This document shows positions 15,490 to 23,739 of a stretch of DNA of 64,000 nucleotides, one piece after another. The translations under genes and the position numbers were made by a program. The stretch comes from Aggregatilineales bacterium. Its GTDB lineage: Bacteria > Chloroflexota > Anaerolineae > Aggregatilineales > Ch27. The first letter of the stretch is position 1; the number at the start of each line of letters is the position of its first letter. The stretch spans positions 1 to 64,000 of the forward strand of contig JARKOQ010000100.1 in the NCBI GenBank assembly GCA_029976005.1. Direction: 5' to 3'. The notes beneath the pieces were generated by a model. That model did no database searches and was not told where the DNA came from. It was given only the letters and a program-made list of their open reading frames with translations.

Positions 15490-18015
15490 ATGCAAGATTC
15501 GATCACGATCACCAACGCACGGCTCCACAACCTGAAAAACGTCACCCTCAGCATCCCGAAAGGGAAATTCGTGGTGCTGACCGGGCTGTCCGGCTCCGGC
15601 AAATCGACGCTGGGCTTCGACATCCTGCTTAAGGAAGGGCAGCGGCAGTACTTCGAATCGTGGGGATTGGTCTCGTTTGGCCTCAGCAAGCCGCCGGTCG
15701 ATTCGATCACCGGGTTGTCGCCGTCGATCAGCGTCGACCAGTACCTGTCCAACCACAGCCCGCGCTCGACGGTCGGCACGACGACGGAGATTTTCACGTA
15801 CCTGCGCGTGCTGTTCGCCCGGCTGGGCCACCGGCCGTGCCCCGCCTGCGGCAAGGACGTCCCGCCGCCGTATGACGACTCGCCGGTCGATTGGGACGGC
15901 GACGGCGGCGACGACCTCGAAACGGAGGCCAGCGTGGCCTGCCCGCACTGCGGGGCGTCGCTGCCGGCGCCTGGCATGGCCAGCTTCTCGTTCAACAAAC
16001 CGGCGGGGGCCTGCCCGACCTGTACCGGGCTGGGGACGGTCCACCATGCCAATCTGAAGCGGCTGGTGAATGAAGACCTGAGCATCGCCGGGGGAGCCGT
16101 CCACGGGTGGGAAGCGCTCCTCATCCAACACAACGAGCGAGTCTTGCAGGCGGCCGGGCGGCATTACGGCTTCGACTTCGACCCGACCCGGCCGGTGAAG
16201 GACTTCACCCCCGTCCAGCGCGACCTGCTCTTCTTTGGAGTGGACAGCCCGCAGTTCCGGCGGCACTTCCCGCAGGTCGAGCCGCCGCCAACCGTTAGCC
16301 GGGGCCGCTTCGAGGGGGTGGCGACCAGCCTGCTGCGCCGTTACGCGGAACGGATCACCGACGCGGACTACCGCCAGAAGATGGGCGAGTTCCTGGTCAC
16401 CCAGACCTGCCCCGACTGCGGCGGGACGCGCCTGCGGGCGGAGAGCCGCGCGGTGACGCTGAGGGGGCAGACGATCATCGCGCTGGCCCAGTGGCCGCTC
16501 AACGCGCTGGCGGACTGGCTGGACGGCCTGCCCGCCGCGCTCGACGAACGGGAGATGCTCATCGCCCGGCCGATTCTGGACGACTTGCAGGAGCGAGTCC
16601 GGCGGGTGCTGGAAGTCGGGGTGGGCTACCTGACGCTCGACCGGGCCTCGCCGACTCTTTCCACCGGGGAAGCCCAGCGGCTGCGGATGGCTTCCCTGCT
16701 CGGATCGAGCCTGAGCGGGGTGCTGTACGTCTTCGACGAGCCGACGATCGGCCTGCACGGGCGTGACACCCGGCGGTTGGTCGAATTTCTGCGCCGCCTG
16801 CGCGACCTGGGCAATACCATCCTGGTGATCGAGCACGACCTGGAGCTGATCGCCGCCGCCGATTACGTGGTGGATTTCGGCCCCGGCGCGGGGAAAGCGG
16901 GCGGGCAGATCGTCGCCGCCGGGACGCCGGACGAAGTCGCCCGGATGCCGGTCACGCTGACCGGGGCGTTCCTGTCCGGGCGGACGAGCATCCCCGTGCC
17001 GCGCCAGCGCCGGACGCCGAATGGCAAGGCGCTCACGGTGCGCGGCGCTTTGGAGCACAACCTCCAGAACGTCACCGCGCGCCTGCCGTTGGGCCTGCTG
17101 GTGGCGGTGACGGGAGTCTCCGGATCGGGGAAGTCGTCGTTGATCTTTGACATCCTCGATCGGGCGGGCCGCCAGCGGTTCTACGGGGCGGGCGATCCGC
17201 CCGGCCGGCACGCGGCGATCGAGGGCTGGGAGCACGTCGACAAGATCATCACCATCAGCCAGGAGCACATCGGGCGGATTCCGCGCTCCAACGCGGCTAC
17301 CTACTCGGACACGTTTACCCCGATCCGGGAAGCCTTCGCCGCGACTCCGGACGCGCGCCAGCGCGGGATGACGGCCCGCCAGTTCTCGTTCAATGTGCCC
17401 GGCGGGCGCTGCGAGCGCTGCGAGGGGGCCGGAGTTCTGGCGGTGAAGATGCACTTCCTGCCCGACGTGGAGGTGACCTGCCCGGCCTGCCGGGGCCGCC
17501 GCTTCAAGCCGGAGACGCTGGCGGTCAAGTACCGCGAGCACGATATCGCCCAGGTGCTCGACCTGACGATCGAGGAGGCGCTGGCCCTGTTCCAGGACGT
17601 GCCCGCCGCCGCGTCGCGCCTGCAGGTGATGGTCGATGTGGGGCTGGGGTATTTGCAGCTCGGCCAGCCGGCCACGACGCTGTCCGGCGGCGAGGCGCAG
17701 CGCGTCAAGCTCTCCAAGGAGTTGGGGCGGCGCGTCACCGGGCGGACGCTCTACTTGCTCGACGAGCCGACGACCGGCCTCCATCCGGCGGATACGGCCC
17801 GGCTGCTGGCCCTGCTCCAGCGGTTGGTCGAGGCCGGGAACAGCGTGATCGTGGTCGAGCACAACCTCGACCTGATCAAGTCGGCCGACTGGGTTCTGGA
17901 CCTGGGGCCGGAAGGCGGCGCGGGGGGCGGCCGCCTGATCGCGGAAGGGACGCCGGAGCAGATCGCACGCATCCCCGGCTCGCACACCGGGGTCTGCCTG
18001 CGGCGCGTGCTGTAG
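15490..18015 (+). CDS. UvrA-like excinuclease subunit A, short (class II) form
   Basis: DNA-damage-recognition ATPase of the UvrA family, 841 residues against about 940 for canonical UvrA. Walker A of the first ABC module is TGLSGSGKSTL (about 31-41), the second is TGVSGSGKSS, with signatures LSTGEAQRLRM and LSGGEAQRVKLSKEL and Walker B motifs VLYVFDEPTIGLH and LYLLDEPTTGLHP. Zinc motifs include CPDCGGTRL and CERCEGAG...CPACRGRRF. The reduced size fits class II UvrA (UvrA2), which lacks the UvrB-binding insertion and is linked in some species to tolerance of DNA-damaging compounds. The open frame begins at 15316, but GGTGGAGA before the ATG at 15490 and alignment of MQDSITITNARLHNLKNV set the start. 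A decayed partial copy of its 3' end lies at 21542-21692. Confidence 0.87.
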   Translation: MQDSITITNARLHNLKNVTLSIPKGKFVVLTGLSGSGKSTLGFDILLKEGQRQYFESWGLVSFGLSKPPVDSITGLSPSISVDQYLSNHSPRSTVGTTTEIFTYLRVLFARLGHRPCPACGKDVPPPYDDSPVDWDGDGGDDLETEASVACPHCGASLPAPGMASFSFNKPAGACPTCTGLGTVHHANLKRLVNEDLSIAGGAVHGWEALLIQHNERVLQAAGRHYGFDFDPTRPVKDFTPVQRDLLFFGVDSPQFRRHFPQVEPPPTVSRGRFEGVATSLLRRYAERITDADYRQKMGEFLVTQTCPDCGGTRLRAESRAVTLRGQTIIALAQWPLNALADWLDGLPAALDEREMLIARPILDDLQERVRRVLEVGVGYLTLDRASPTLSTGEAQRLRMASLLGSSLSGVLYVFDEPTIGLHGRDTRRLVEFLRRLRDLGNTILVIEHDLELIAAADYVVDFGPGAGKAGGQIVAAGTPDEVARMPVTLTGAFLSGRTSIPVPRQRRTPNGKALTVRGALEHNLQNVTARLPLGLLVAVTGVSGSGKSSLIFDILDRAGRQRFYGAGDPPGRHAAIEGWEHVDKIITISQEHIGRIPRSNAATYSDTFTPIREAFAATPDARQRGMTARQFSFNVPGGRCERCEGAGVLAVKMHFLPDVEVTCPACRGRRFKPETLAVKYREHDIAQVLDLTIEEALALFQDVPAAASRLQVMVDVGLGYLQLGQPATTLSGGEAQRVKLSKELGRRVTGRTLYLLDEPTTGLHPADTARLLALLQRLVEAGNSVIVVEHNLDLIKSADWVLDLGPEGGAGGGRLIAEGTPEQIARIPGSHTGVCLRRVL

Positions 18016-18035
18016 TTGCTTCCTGCGCTTGCGTC

Positions 18036-18066
18036 AACCGGGCGCGATTCGCCGTCGCGCCCGGTT
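18036..18066. terminator. Intrinsic terminator after uvrA
   Basis: A 12-bp perfect stem (AACCGGGCGCGA / TCGCGCCCGGTT) with a 7-base loop is followed by TTT. It lies between uvrA and the convergent ABC permease gene. Confidence 0.85.
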
Positions 18067-18132
18067 TTTCCGTCTTGCGCGGGTGGAGGTGGACTGTTTT
18101 ACTGTGCGCTTCCACCCGCCGGCCGGTCAGGT

Positions 18133-20577
18133 CTATTCCATCACCCGCAGCGTTGCGGGGATATCCATCCGCAGCAGCTTGCGCAGGTTGAGGGTTGGCG
18201 TCAGCGCGGCGACCAGCACGCCGACCAGCAGCGCCAGGCCGAAGGTCACGAGATGCGGCGCAATGGTGATACTGATATCGGGCGTGACCTCGGCAAACAC
18301 ACCCTTCATCATGAAGACCAGGAACAGGATTCCCAACCCACAACCGAGCACCGTGCCGACGAGGCTCATCAGCAGGTTCTCGACGATGGAGACGCGCAGG
18401 GCGGTCCGCACCTGAACTCCGAAAGCGAACAGAGTCGCCATCTCGCGCTGGCGCTCGTCCAGGCTGATGCTGGTCGAGTTGTAGGCGATGAGGACGGCCA
18501 GGAAAACGGCGGCAGCCTGCATCACGGCGAACATATCGACGAATTCCCCGATCAGGTCTTCGAAAACACGAATGATTGCCGAGATGGGCTGGACTGAAGC
18601 GACGCCAAACTGGCCAAACAGGGCCTGCTTGACCTCATCCTGGGTCACGCCTGATGCCGGGGCGACCTGGAGGGTGTTTGCCCATCCTGCCAGCCCCATC
18701 AGATCCGCCTGCTGGAGGTCCATGTAGGTCTGGAAGCGCAGCGGAAGCGGATGGATGCCGCTGACTTCGACTTCGGATTCGATCCAGCCATACGACAGCA
18801 GCCCTGTCCGCTGGGGGTGGCGCAAGGTGATCGTGTCGCCGGGTTGCACACCCAACTCACGAGCCGCGATTTCCGAGATCAACACCCCTGGCTGCTCGCC
18901 GGGATAGGTTCCGCGTTGCAGCGAGGGTCGCCACAAAGGGCTTTCCATGCTGACCATGTCCAACAGCGTCTCGACGGTCTTGCCCTCGTGCATCAGATAG
19001 CCGCCCAGTTGCAGGGCTGGATCGGCCGTGCCAATCTCAGGCAACTGGCTGATACTGGAAATCACAGGCGAATTCTCTGGGTAGAAGAAGTTGAGCTGAA
19101 CGACCATACGCTGCGGGCTGGCTTGGTATAGCTCGGCCCGTGCCTGATCGAGTGTGGCATCGAACGAATCCAGCATGCCCAGGATGAGCACGAGCAAGGT
19201 GATGGCGGCGGCAATCCCCAGCACGGTGAGCAGGGTACGGCGCGGCGCGCAGAGCAGGTTGCGCAGCGGCATCTGGGTCAGCACCCGGCTTGCCCCGGAT
19301 CGACGGGTCAGCGCCGGGGCCAGCCCGCCGCCTTTGGCGACCAGATGCCCCGTCTTGATGGCATCCACTGGCTCGACCCGCAGAGCGCGGACGACCGGAA
19401 TCACGGTCGCCAGGAGCGGCAGGATGATGCCCAGGGCTGCCCCTTCGAGAAATGTGCGCGGTTGGAACGGTTTGAGGAAGACGGGCAGAGGCATCATTTC
19501 TTGCAGGACGACGCCAAAGGCGTCCCCAATCAACAACCCGGTGATGACTCCGAACACGACCCCCAGCACGGCGATTTGCAGCGCGACCAGCAGTGGGCGG
19601 ATGGCGATCCGGATGGGTGGAACGCCCAACGCCATCTGAATTCCAATTTCGCGGCGCTGCGCTTCCACCAGGCGAGTCGCCAGACTGAACGCGCCAAACA
19701 CCGCACCGGCCAGAAATAGATACGCCATCCAGCGCCAGAACAGTTCGTCGCCCTCGATGTCTTCGTAGAGCATCGTGTAGGCCTGGTCGTCCTGCGGGAG
19801 CATGAACGATAGCCCCACGTCGGCCACACCCTGGACGGCTGCCTCCAACTCGGCTTGCAGAACCTCGCGATCGGCGTCCGCAGTCAGCGTCAACAGGACA
19901 TCATTGATCTGGCCTGGGCGTTCTCCAAGCGCCTGGGCAGTTTCCAGGGAGACGAACACGACGGCGAAGTTCGCTTCCGCCATCATCCCGCCTTCATCGG
20001 TGAACACGATGAAATACTCCGGCGACAGCCCGGTGCCCACATAATGCAGCATCCTATCGCCGCTCAGGAGAAGATCACCTTCCGGGGGCAAGCCATAGTA
20101 GGCGGCAAACTTGTGTTCCAGCACGGCGACCGGCTCGCCCACATCTGCGGAGTCAAGACCCCGCCCAGCAGTGATATACACGTCGTTGACGTGGGGAAGG
20201 GTGCCGGCAAGGTCGGTGCCGATCAACCGCCCTGGTGTGATGATAGCCTGCGCGTCCGTGGATGCGTCGACCAGCGTGGGCAGGATCAGGCGCGGCTCGA
20301 CGGCCGTGATCCAGTCGGCATGTTCGACGTGAGTAAAAGCGTCCAGCAGCGCCGCGCCATCCAGGTAACTGCCCTGGGTCAGCGAGAGGCGCAGGTCATA
20401 CATGTTCAGAAGGTCGTAGCTGGCGTCGTTCGATTCCTGCCGCCAGGGCGAGGTGCTGACCAGCCCGCTGTAGATGCCCGTGCCAAGCGCGACAATCAGG
20501 GCGATTGCCACCACCTGTAACCAGCGCCGCCGGAGGTCGGACCAGGACCAGCGCAGCCACAAAAGCCATCCACGCAT
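18133..20577 (-). CDS. FtsX/MacB-type ABC transporter permease
   Basis: An 814-residue membrane protein with the duplicated MacB-periplasmic-core/FtsX architecture. One membrane segment lies near residues 20-41, then a long extracytoplasmic domain, three membrane segments near 285-405, another near 455-475, a second extracytoplasmic domain, and three C-terminal segments near 690-805. Such permeases partner with a LolD/MacB-type ATPase for lipoprotein handling, export of peptides or drugs, or envelope sensing. The ATPase gene lies 11 bp upstream in the same direction, so the pair forms one transporter. Start supported by TAGGAGGTGACACG. No MacA-like adaptor is nearby, so the substrate cannot be stated. 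Confidence 0.85.
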   Translation of the reverse strand: MRGWLLWLRWSWSDLRRRWLQVVAIALIVALGTGIYSGLVSTSPWRQESNDASYDLLNMYDLRLSLTQGSYLDGAALLDAFTHVEHADWITAVEPRLILPTLVDASTDAQAIITPGRLIGTDLAGTLPHVNDVYITAGRGLDSADVGEPVAVLEHKFAAYYGLPPEGDLLLSGDRMLHYVGTGLSPEYFIVFTDEGGMMAEANFAVVFVSLETAQALGERPGQINDVLLTLTADADREVLQAELEAAVQGVADVGLSFMLPQDDQAYTMLYEDIEGDELFWRWMAYLFLAGAVFGAFSLATRLVEAQRREIGIQMALGVPPIRIAIRPLLVALQIAVLGVVFGVITGLLIGDAFGVVLQEMMPLPVFLKPFQPRTFLEGAALGIILPLLATVIPVVRALRVEPVDAIKTGHLVAKGGGLAPALTRRSGASRVLTQMPLRNLLCAPRRTLLTVLGIAAAITLLVLILGMLDSFDATLDQARAELYQASPQRMVVQLNFFYPENSPVISSISQLPEIGTADPALQLGGYLMHEGKTVETLLDMVSMESPLWRPSLQRGTYPGEQPGVLISEIAARELGVQPGDTITLRHPQRTGLLSYGWIESEVEVSGIHPLPLRFQTYMDLQQADLMGLAGWANTLQVAPASGVTQDEVKQALFGQFGVASVQPISAIIRVFEDLIGEFVDMFAVMQAAAVFLAVLIAYNSTSISLDERQREMATLFAFGVQVRTALRVSIVENLLMSLVGTVLGCGLGILFLVFMMKGVFAEVTPDISITIAPHLVTFGLALLVGVLVAALTPTLNLRKLLRMDIPATLRVME

Positions 20578-20588
20578 CGTGTCACCTC

Positions 20589-21323
20589 CTACCAGCTCAA
20601 GTCGGCGATAGCGGCGATGTGGTTCTCTGGCACTCCGTCGCGGACGATATGCCCGCTGCTGAGCTCCACCACACGATCGGCCACCCGGGCGATTTCGCGG
20701 TTGTGGGTCACGATGAGCACGGTTCTGCCACTGTGTGATTGTTCATGAAGCAGTTCGAGAATCTGGATGCCCGTCTTGAAGTCCAGCTCGCCGGTGGGTT
20801 CGTCGGCCAGCAGAATCGGGTTGCCCGTGGCGAGGGCACGCGCAATCGCCACCCGCTGCTGCTCCCCGCCTGAAAGCTGATGCGGGAAGTGATGCAAGCG
20901 GTGCTCCAGCCCAACGCGGCTCAGCATCTCTTTGGCGGTTCCTCCGTTGGGCTTCCTTTCGGCGGATTCCACCCCGAACTGCACGTTTTCCAGCGCCGTC
21001 AGCCCAGGAAAGAGGTTGAAGGACTGAAAGACGAAGCTGACCGTCTCGCGGCGATAACGGCTGCGCTCCGCCCGGTTCATGCGCGTGATGTACTTCCCAT
21101 CCATGCAAATGTCGCCGGAGGATGCGGTATCCAGCGCGCCAATCAGGTTGAGGAGCGTGGTTTTGCCACTGCCGGAAGGCCCCAGCACGACGACGAATTC
21201 GCCAGGGGCAATCCCAAGGGAGATGTTGTCTACGGCAGTGACACACACTTCGCCTAGCTGGTACTTTTTTGAAACCTCCTCCAGTTCGATGATGTTGCCT
21301 GTAGTCCGTTCTCTAGTTTTCAT
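20589..21323 (-). CDS. ABC transporter ATPase, LolD/MacB family
   Basis: A 244-residue ATPase with Walker [14 protein letters not shown], signature [15 protein letters not shown], Walker [13 protein letters not shown] and the H-loop segment [11 protein letters not shown]. These are the patterns of ATPases that power FtsX-type permeases. The open frame extends upstream to 21494, but AAGGAGACTCCG directly before the ATG at 21323 sets the start. It heads a two-gene operon with the 814-residue permease and is driven by a near-consensus promoter carrying an inverted repeat at 21440-21463. Confidence 0.87.
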   Translation of the reverse strand: MKTRERTTGNIIELEEVSKKYQLGEVCVTAVDNISLGIAPGEFVVVLGPSGSGKTTLLNLIGALDTASSGDICMDGKYITRMNRAERSRYRRETVSFVFQSFNLFPGLTALENVQFGVESAERKPNGGTAKEMLSRVGLEHRLHHFPHQLSGGEQQRVAIARALATGNPILLADEPTGELDFKTGIQILELLHEQSHSGRTVLIVTHNREIARVADRVVELSSGHIVRDGVPENHIAAIADLSW

Positions 21324-21439
21324 CGGAGTCTCCTTCACGACATTGAGAGTCCTGGCAGTTTGCCGGGCATGGGAGGAATCTGGCAGCCAATTCCAGGTCG
21401 GGTTGTGCAGTTCAAAGGACCATTTTGCCTCTCGATCAA

Positions 21440-21494
21440 TAGTAGTTCGTAAAATGACTACTACAATCCTAAGGTACGAGAACCCTTGAGTCAA
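21440..21494 (-). promoter_or_regulatory. Regulated promoter of the FtsX-type ABC operon
   Basis: On the minus strand TTGACT (-35, 21489-21494) is followed after 17 bp by TAGGAT (-10, 21466-21471). Directly downstream lies the inverted repeat TAGTAGT-N10-ACTACTA (21440-21463), placed over the expected start site. This is the usual position of a repressor site; which regulator family binds it is unknown, and no adjacent regulator gene is present. Confidence 0.75.
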
Positions 21495-21541
21495 GACCCA
21501 TTTAATGGGGTGGATGAAGCTGCCCAGGGAGATAGCGGCGT

Positions 21542-21692
21542 ATCACCGGGTGGCCCCTGTATCTGCTCGGCGAGCCGACGACGGGCCTCTACCCGGCGCG
21601 GCCGGAGGGTGGATCATCGCGGAAGGGACGCCGGAACGGGTCGCGCGCGTCTCCGACTCGCACACTGCGGCGTGTCTGAGGCGCGTGTGTAG
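21542..21692 (+). pseudogene. Decayed 3' fragment of a uvrA-like gene
   Basis: This stretch repeats, with changes, the 3' end of the uvrA gene at 15490-18015. It starts at ATCACCGGG, encodes the LYLL-EPTTGL-PA Walker B region, then jumps by an internal deletion to GG-IIAEGTPE--AR---SHT--CLRRV and a TAG stop. The ATP-binding parts are missing and it lies between a promoter region and a terminator, so it cannot be functional. It is probably a partial duplication or the scar of a lost paralog. Confidence 0.75.
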
Positions 21693-21712
21693 ACTCATTC
21701 ACGGCTGGAATC

Positions 21713-21740
21713 GACGAGCGCGACACACGTCGCGCTCGTC
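21713..21740. terminator. Hairpin after the uvrA relic
   Basis: A perfect 12-bp stem (GACGAGCGCGAC / GTCGCGCTCGTC) with the loop ACAC is followed by TTCATT. It may be the original terminator of the lost uvrA copy and now also lies past the 3' end of the minus-strand permease at 21798. Confidence 0.75.
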
Positions 21741-21797
21741 TTCATTCCAATGGGTGATTACGAGTGAAGGAGGGGGCGACCCTGGGTCGAGCAGGTC

Positions 21798-22631
21798 CTA
21801 TTTGACCGCGCCGGCGGTCAGGCCGTCGACGAAGTTGCGCCCGACCAGGCCGAACAGCAGCAGCACGGGCAGGGTCGTCACCGTGGCCCCGGCCAGCAGC
21901 AGCCCCCAGTCGACCTGGTACTGGCCGATGATCCCGGCCAGCCCGACCGGCACCGTCCGGTTGGCGTCGCTGATGATCAGGATCGAGGCGAACATGTACT
22001 CGGTCCACGAGGTGATAAAGGCGTAGATCGCGATGCTGGCGATTCCGGGGGCGGTCAGGGGCAGCATGATCCGGACCATGATCCGCAGGCGGCTCGCGCC
22101 GTCCAGCGCGGCGGCTTCCTCCAACTCGTAGGGCACCGAGCGGAAGAACGCCTGGAGCATCCAGACTGCGAACGGCGCGGCGAAGGTGACGTTGACGATC
22201 ACCAGCGCCCAGCGGGTGTCAATCAAGCCGATGCTGGACAGCATTTCGTAGAGGGGCACCAGCAGCAGGATGCCCGGAAAGGCATACGTGATCAGGATGA
22301 TCCGGAACAGGAAGTCGCTGCCGGGGAAGCGCATCCGGTACAGGCCGTAGGCGGCCAGGGACGACAGCACGATCGTGATGATCATGGTCAGCACGGCCAC
22401 GATCGCGCTGTTGACCAGGTAGGTCGGGAACGCGGACGATTGCAGCAGGTTGTCATAGTGCTGCAAGGTGAAGGACTGCGGGAACAGGGTGGGGACCTGG
22501 GCGATGATCTCCTGCGGCGCTTTGACGGACGAGGAGAAAATCCAGTAGAAGGGCGCGATGACCACGAGCATCAGGAGGAGGACGGCCAGCCCCAGCCCCA
22601 GGTTGCGGCGCAGTCGCCATGAATCGAGCAT
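21798..22631 (-). CDS. CUT1 sugar ABC permease, MalG-like
   Basis: Inner-membrane permease (277 residues, six membrane segments) of a CUT1-type carbohydrate importer. The cytoplasmic EAA loop reads EEAAALDGASRLRIMVRIMLPL at about 180-200, the site that docks the ATPase, and the protein ends in VGRNFVDGLTAGAVK as MalG-like proteins do. The true start is the ATG at 22631, two bases after the stop of the MalF-like gene, with GAAGGAGGCC as ribosome-binding site. It is the last gene of the GntR-linked operon; no ATPase gene follows. Confidence 0.87.
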   Translation of the reverse strand: MLDSWRLRRNLGLGLAVLLLMLVVIAPFYWIFSSSVKAPQEIIAQVPTLFPQSFTLQHYDNLLQSSAFPTYLVNSAIVAVLTMIITIVLSSLAAYGLYRMRFPGSDFLFRIILITYAFPGILLLVPLYEMLSSIGLIDTRWALVIVNVTFAAPFAVWMLQAFFRSVPYELEEAAALDGASRLRIMVRIMLPLTAPGIASIAIYAFITSWTEYMFASILIISDANRTVPVGLAGIIGQYQVDWGLLLAGATVTTLPVLLLFGLVGRNFVDGLTAGAVK

Positions 22632-22633
22632 TG

Positions 22634-23578
22634 TCAGGCCTCCTTCTCGTCGGGCGGCATCATGAACCGGATGAACAGCGCCGCGAAGATCAGCAGGATC
22701 ACCCCCACGATCACGGATGCAGCGGCCGACCGGCTGAGCCGGTAGCTGTTGAAAGCGGTGTCGTAGATGAACACCGGAACCGTGGTCGTCGCGGAGGACG
22801 GCCCGCCGCGCGTGAACAGCCAGATCACGTCGAACACGTTGAACGACCACAGCGTGCCGACCAGCCCCATCACGAACAGCACCGGCTGCAAGGAGGGAAA
22901 GGTGATATGGCGGAAGCGCATCCCGGCGGACGCGCCGTCCACGGAGGCGGCTTCATACAGGTCTTCCGGGATGCCCTGCATGCCCGCCAGCAGGATGACG
23001 GCCATCAGCGGGAACCAGCGCCACGAGTTGATCAGGACGACGGTGGCATACGCCCCGGTTCCCGACCCGAAGAAGCCGACCGGCTCGCTGACGATGCCCA
23101 GGGCGACCAGGGCATAGTTGACGATCCCGCCGGAGGTGCCCAGCAGCCAGCGCCAGATGATGACCACCACGACGGTCGGCACGATCCAGGACAGGATCAC
23201 CCATACCCGGGCCAGGCCCTGGCCGCGGAAGCGCTGCTTGAGGATCAGCGCCGTGGCGAAGGCCACCACGGTCTGGATCACGGAGTTCGAGACGACCCAC
23301 AGCAGGCTGCGGCCCAGCGCCGACCAGAACTTGTCCGAGTTGAGGATTTTGCTGTAATTCTCGAAGCCGACGAAGCTGCCGCCGGTGCCGATGATGCCCA
23401 CGTCGAGGAAGCTGATCCGGATGGCCGAGATCAGCGGATACAGGATCGTCCCGGCGAGCCACAACATGAGGGGCGCGACGAGCAGATAGCCCAGCCAGTT
23501 GCGGCTGAGGGACTGGCGCAGGGATGCCGCGCGCCGCTGGCCCGTTCGGGCGCGTCTTGTGGCTCCGGTAGAATCCAT
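22634..23578 (-). CDS. CUT1 sugar ABC permease, MalF-like
   Basis: First permease of the pair, 314 residues. A basic N-terminal tail of about 28 residues precedes six membrane segments. The EAA loop is EAASVDGASAGMRFRHITFP. It would form the heterodimeric channel with the MalG-like protein encoded directly downstream (2-bp gap). The ribosome-binding sequence GAAAGGAGAGGGCC is good. It is separated from its binding-protein gene by a repeat-containing 161-bp gap. Confidence 0.87.
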   Translation of the reverse strand: MDSTGATRRARTGQRRAASLRQSLSRNWLGYLLVAPLMLWLAGTILYPLISAIRISFLDVGIIGTGGSFVGFENYSKILNSDKFWSALGRSLLWVVSNSVIQTVVAFATALILKQRFRGQGLARVWVILSWIVPTVVVVIIWRWLLGTSGGIVNYALVALGIVSEPVGFFGSGTGAYATVVLINSWRWFPLMAVILLAGMQGIPEDLYEAASVDGASAGMRFRHITFPSLQPVLFVMGLVGTLWSFNVFDVIWLFTRGGPSSATTTVPVFIYDTAFNSYRLSRSAAASVIVGVILLIFAALFIRFMMPPDEKEA

Positions 23579-23597
23579 GGCCCTCTCCTTTCAATAG

Positions 23598-23728
23598 GGT
23601 ACCTCACCCCGACATAACCCTCAGGGTTACGTTCCCCTCTCCATGAAACATCGAGAGGGGCTTTACGCTTGCGATGTGATTTCCCCCTCTCCACGAGAGT
23701 GGAGAGGGGGCAGGGGGTGAGGTCTCGC
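23598..23728. repeat. CTC/GAG-rich intergenic repeat with hairpins
   Basis: This stretch between binding-protein and permease genes starts with CCTCACCCC, contains three inverted repeats (TAACCCT c AGGGTTA at 23615-23629; CCCCTCTC / GAGAGGGG ending at 23660; CCCCCTCTCCAC gaga GTGGAGAGGGGG at 23683-23710) and ends in GGGGGTGAGG. The ends are complementary. A shorter related copy lies at 25158-25227 on the other side of the binding-protein gene. Similar CCTCACCCC...GGGGTGAGG elements are common in intergenic DNA of diverse bacteria. Confidence 0.75.
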
Positions 23729-23739
23729 TCGATCGCGAA

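Noticed and set aside
15331-17985. Very long open frames antisense to genes, such as the one opposite uvrA, and similar ones opposite the genes at 5, 3248 and 31472
   Set aside because: They mirror real genes with clear family motifs, have no recognisable domains or ribosome-binding sites and are expected where third-codon positions are GC-rich.
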